A stretch of DNA of 64,000 bases from PoT sp049331405 (lineage in GTDB: Bacteria; Planctomycetota; Planctomycetia; Isosphaerales; Isosphaeraceae). A program made the translations under genes and the position numbers. The notes under the pieces were generated by a model. It ran no database searches, was not told where the DNA came from, and saw only the letters and a list, made by a program, of their open reading frames with translations. Location: NCBI RefSeq assembly GCF_049331405.1, contig NZ_CP186274.1, positions 6,200,001 to 6,264,000 on the forward strand, read 5' to 3'. How positions within the stretch are numbered: the first letter of the stretch is position 1; every line of letters begins with the position of its first letter. Below are positions 63,024 through 64,000 of this stretch, one piece after another.

Positions 63024-63984
63024 TCGGGTGGCGGGCCCAGCGGCCGGCGAGGATGCCGCAGACGACGAGCTGGAGGGGGTGGTAGATCATGATCGGCAGG
63101 AGGATCAGGCTCAGGCCGGGGTGGTTGCCGAACATGAGCTGGGCCATCGGGACGCCCGAGGCTAGCGTCTTCTTCGAGCCGCAGAAGACCACCGCGGCGC
63201 GGTCGCCGGGGACGATCTTGAGGGCGTCGCAGGCGAGGATCGTGCCGGTGAGGACGATCGCGAAGAGGACCATGACGCCGATGACCGTCGCCAGCACTGT
63301 GCCCAGGCCGTTGCCCGTCCAGACGCCCTCGACGACCGAGTCGCAGAAGGACGTGTAGACGAGGACGAGGATCGTGACGCGGTCCACGACGTTCACCCTC
63401 GACTTGTGCCTCGCGATCCAAGAGCCGAGCCAGGGGCGGCAGAGCTGGCCGACGGCGAGGGGGACGAGGAGCCAGAGGCAGAGGTCCAGGACGACCTTGC
63501 CGAGCGGGAGCGGATGGCCGCCGCTGTCGGCGACGGTCCCCATCCAGAAGGGGGTGAGGAGGACGCCGAGGAGGCTCGAGAGGGTCGCGTTGAAGACGGC
63601 GACCGGCACGTTCCCGCGCGCGGCGGCCGTCATTGCGACGGAGGAGGAGACCGTCGACGGCAGCGCACATAGGTAGAAGAAGCCGAGCCGGAGGTCGGGT
63701 GCCAGCCAGCGGCCGGCGAGCCAGAGCATCCCCAGGCCGAGGATCGGGAAGAAGAGGAACGTGCAGCCCTGAACCAGGAGATGCAGCGGCCAGCGCAGCG
63801 TCCCCGCCTTGAGGGCGTCGAACGAGAGCGCGACGCCGTGGAGGAAGAAGATCAGGGCCACCCCGGCCTTGTTGAGGATCTCGGGGTGCAGGAACCCCCC
63901 ATGAGCCCCGGGGCCGGGGACGACGCAGGCGAGGCCCACCGCCACGAGCATGCCGATCAGGAACCAGTCGGATTTCCACTTCAT
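63004..63984 (-). CDS. Bile acid:sodium symporter-like transporter (BASS / SBF-like)
   Basis: A 326-residue membrane protein with about nine to ten helices: FLIGMLVAVGLACVVPGPGA, LIFFLHGVALSFDALKAGTL, LCALPSTVSSSVAMTAAARG and VVFCGSKKTLASGVPMAQLM. The last two are conserved sodium-site regions of the SBF_like (YfeH-type) family. Substrate unknown. It converges on the Ter operon with a 20-bp overlap and belongs to the minus strand, so it is unlikely to be part of the Ter system. Confidence 0.9.
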   Translation of the reverse strand: MKWKSDWFLIGMLVAVGLACVVPGPGAHGGFLHPEILNKAGVALIFFLHGVALSFDALKAGTLRWPLHLLVQGCTFLFFPILGLGMLWLAGRWLAPDLRLGFFYLCALPSTVSSSVAMTAAARGNVPVAVFNATLSSLLGVLLTPFWMGTVADSGGHPLPLGKVVLDLCLWLLVPLAVGQLCRPWLGSWIARHKSRVNVVDRVTILVLVYTSFCDSVVEGVWTGNGLGTVLATVIGVMVLFAIVLTGTILACDALKIVPGDRAAVVFCGSKKTLASGVPMAQLMFGNHPGLSLILLPIMIYHPLQLVVCGILAGRWARHPISPPTD

Positions 63985-64000
63985 GTCGTGACGATCTCGA

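Noticed and set aside
63004..63984. Transporter as an eighth Ter-operon gene
   Set aside because: It is on the opposite strand and convergent; the 20-bp overlap of 3' ends does not imply shared function.

Overview
The window is high-GC chromosomal DNA from a planctomycete, most likely of the Isosphaeraceae. This is inferred from a PSD1/DUF1549/DUF1553 cytochrome next to a DUF1501 protein, a DUF1559 prepilin-like protein, a secreted protein with an 'LEQCEARILMA' leader, prenyltransferase-fold proteins, and the GC and codon style. I see no tRNA, rRNA or CRISPR array.

Layout. 1-4140 (minus): a stressosome module, RsbR, RsbS, RsbT, an RsbT-like ATPase fused to an RsbX/SpoIIE phosphatase, and a hybrid histidine kinase cut by the left edge. 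4883-8332: dnaJ, hspR, a small membrane protein, rnpA, yidD and an LD-carboxypeptidase. 8456-15805: PSD1 cytochrome, DUF1501, a prenyltransferase-fold protein and a Tat-exported sugar-isomerase-like protein. 15809-25703: housekeeping and hypothetical genes (YjbR, SDR, glycosidase-like, acyltransferase, lipoprotein, DUF1559, Rrf2, isochorismatase, YeiH). 25727-26915: a dead IS1-like transposase. 27161-34498: trans-sulfuration enzyme, PP2C, M16 peptidase and a membrane prenyltransferase-fold protein. 34608-35303: a frameshifted IS200-like tnpA inside an array of triloop hairpins. 35308-40853: a secreted hypothetical, two receiver proteins, TolC, and a TetR gene divergent from a membrane protein. 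40977-44505: ffh, rpsP, trmD, rplS. 44602-51097 (minus): a heavy-metal efflux set (CDF, CusA-type RND pump, adaptor, small periplasmic protein).

The most unusual part is 51269-63023. It holds a 633-bp direct repeat of the 3' part of a membrane-anchored Mrr-type endonuclease gene, an ice-binding-like protein with 76 Thr-Pro repeats, a decayed fragment of a kinase gene, the full endonuclease gene, and a seven-gene operon: TerD, TerD, TerY, TerY, PP2C, kinase, TerY. This matches the TerY-phosphatase-kinase (TerY-P) stress system known from comparative genomics, with two TerD proteins and an extra TerY. The decayed kinase copy and the endonuclease duplication indicate repeated rearrangement, as in defence or accessory islands. 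A bile-acid:sodium-symporter-like gene overlaps the operon's 3' end on the other strand.

Likely links between genes: the stressosome and the DnaJ/HspR pair are stress sensors; the metal pump, adaptor and CDF (with TolC 5 kb away) could form a metal-export route; the Ter operon probably couples a kinase/phosphatase switch to Ca-binding TerD proteins.
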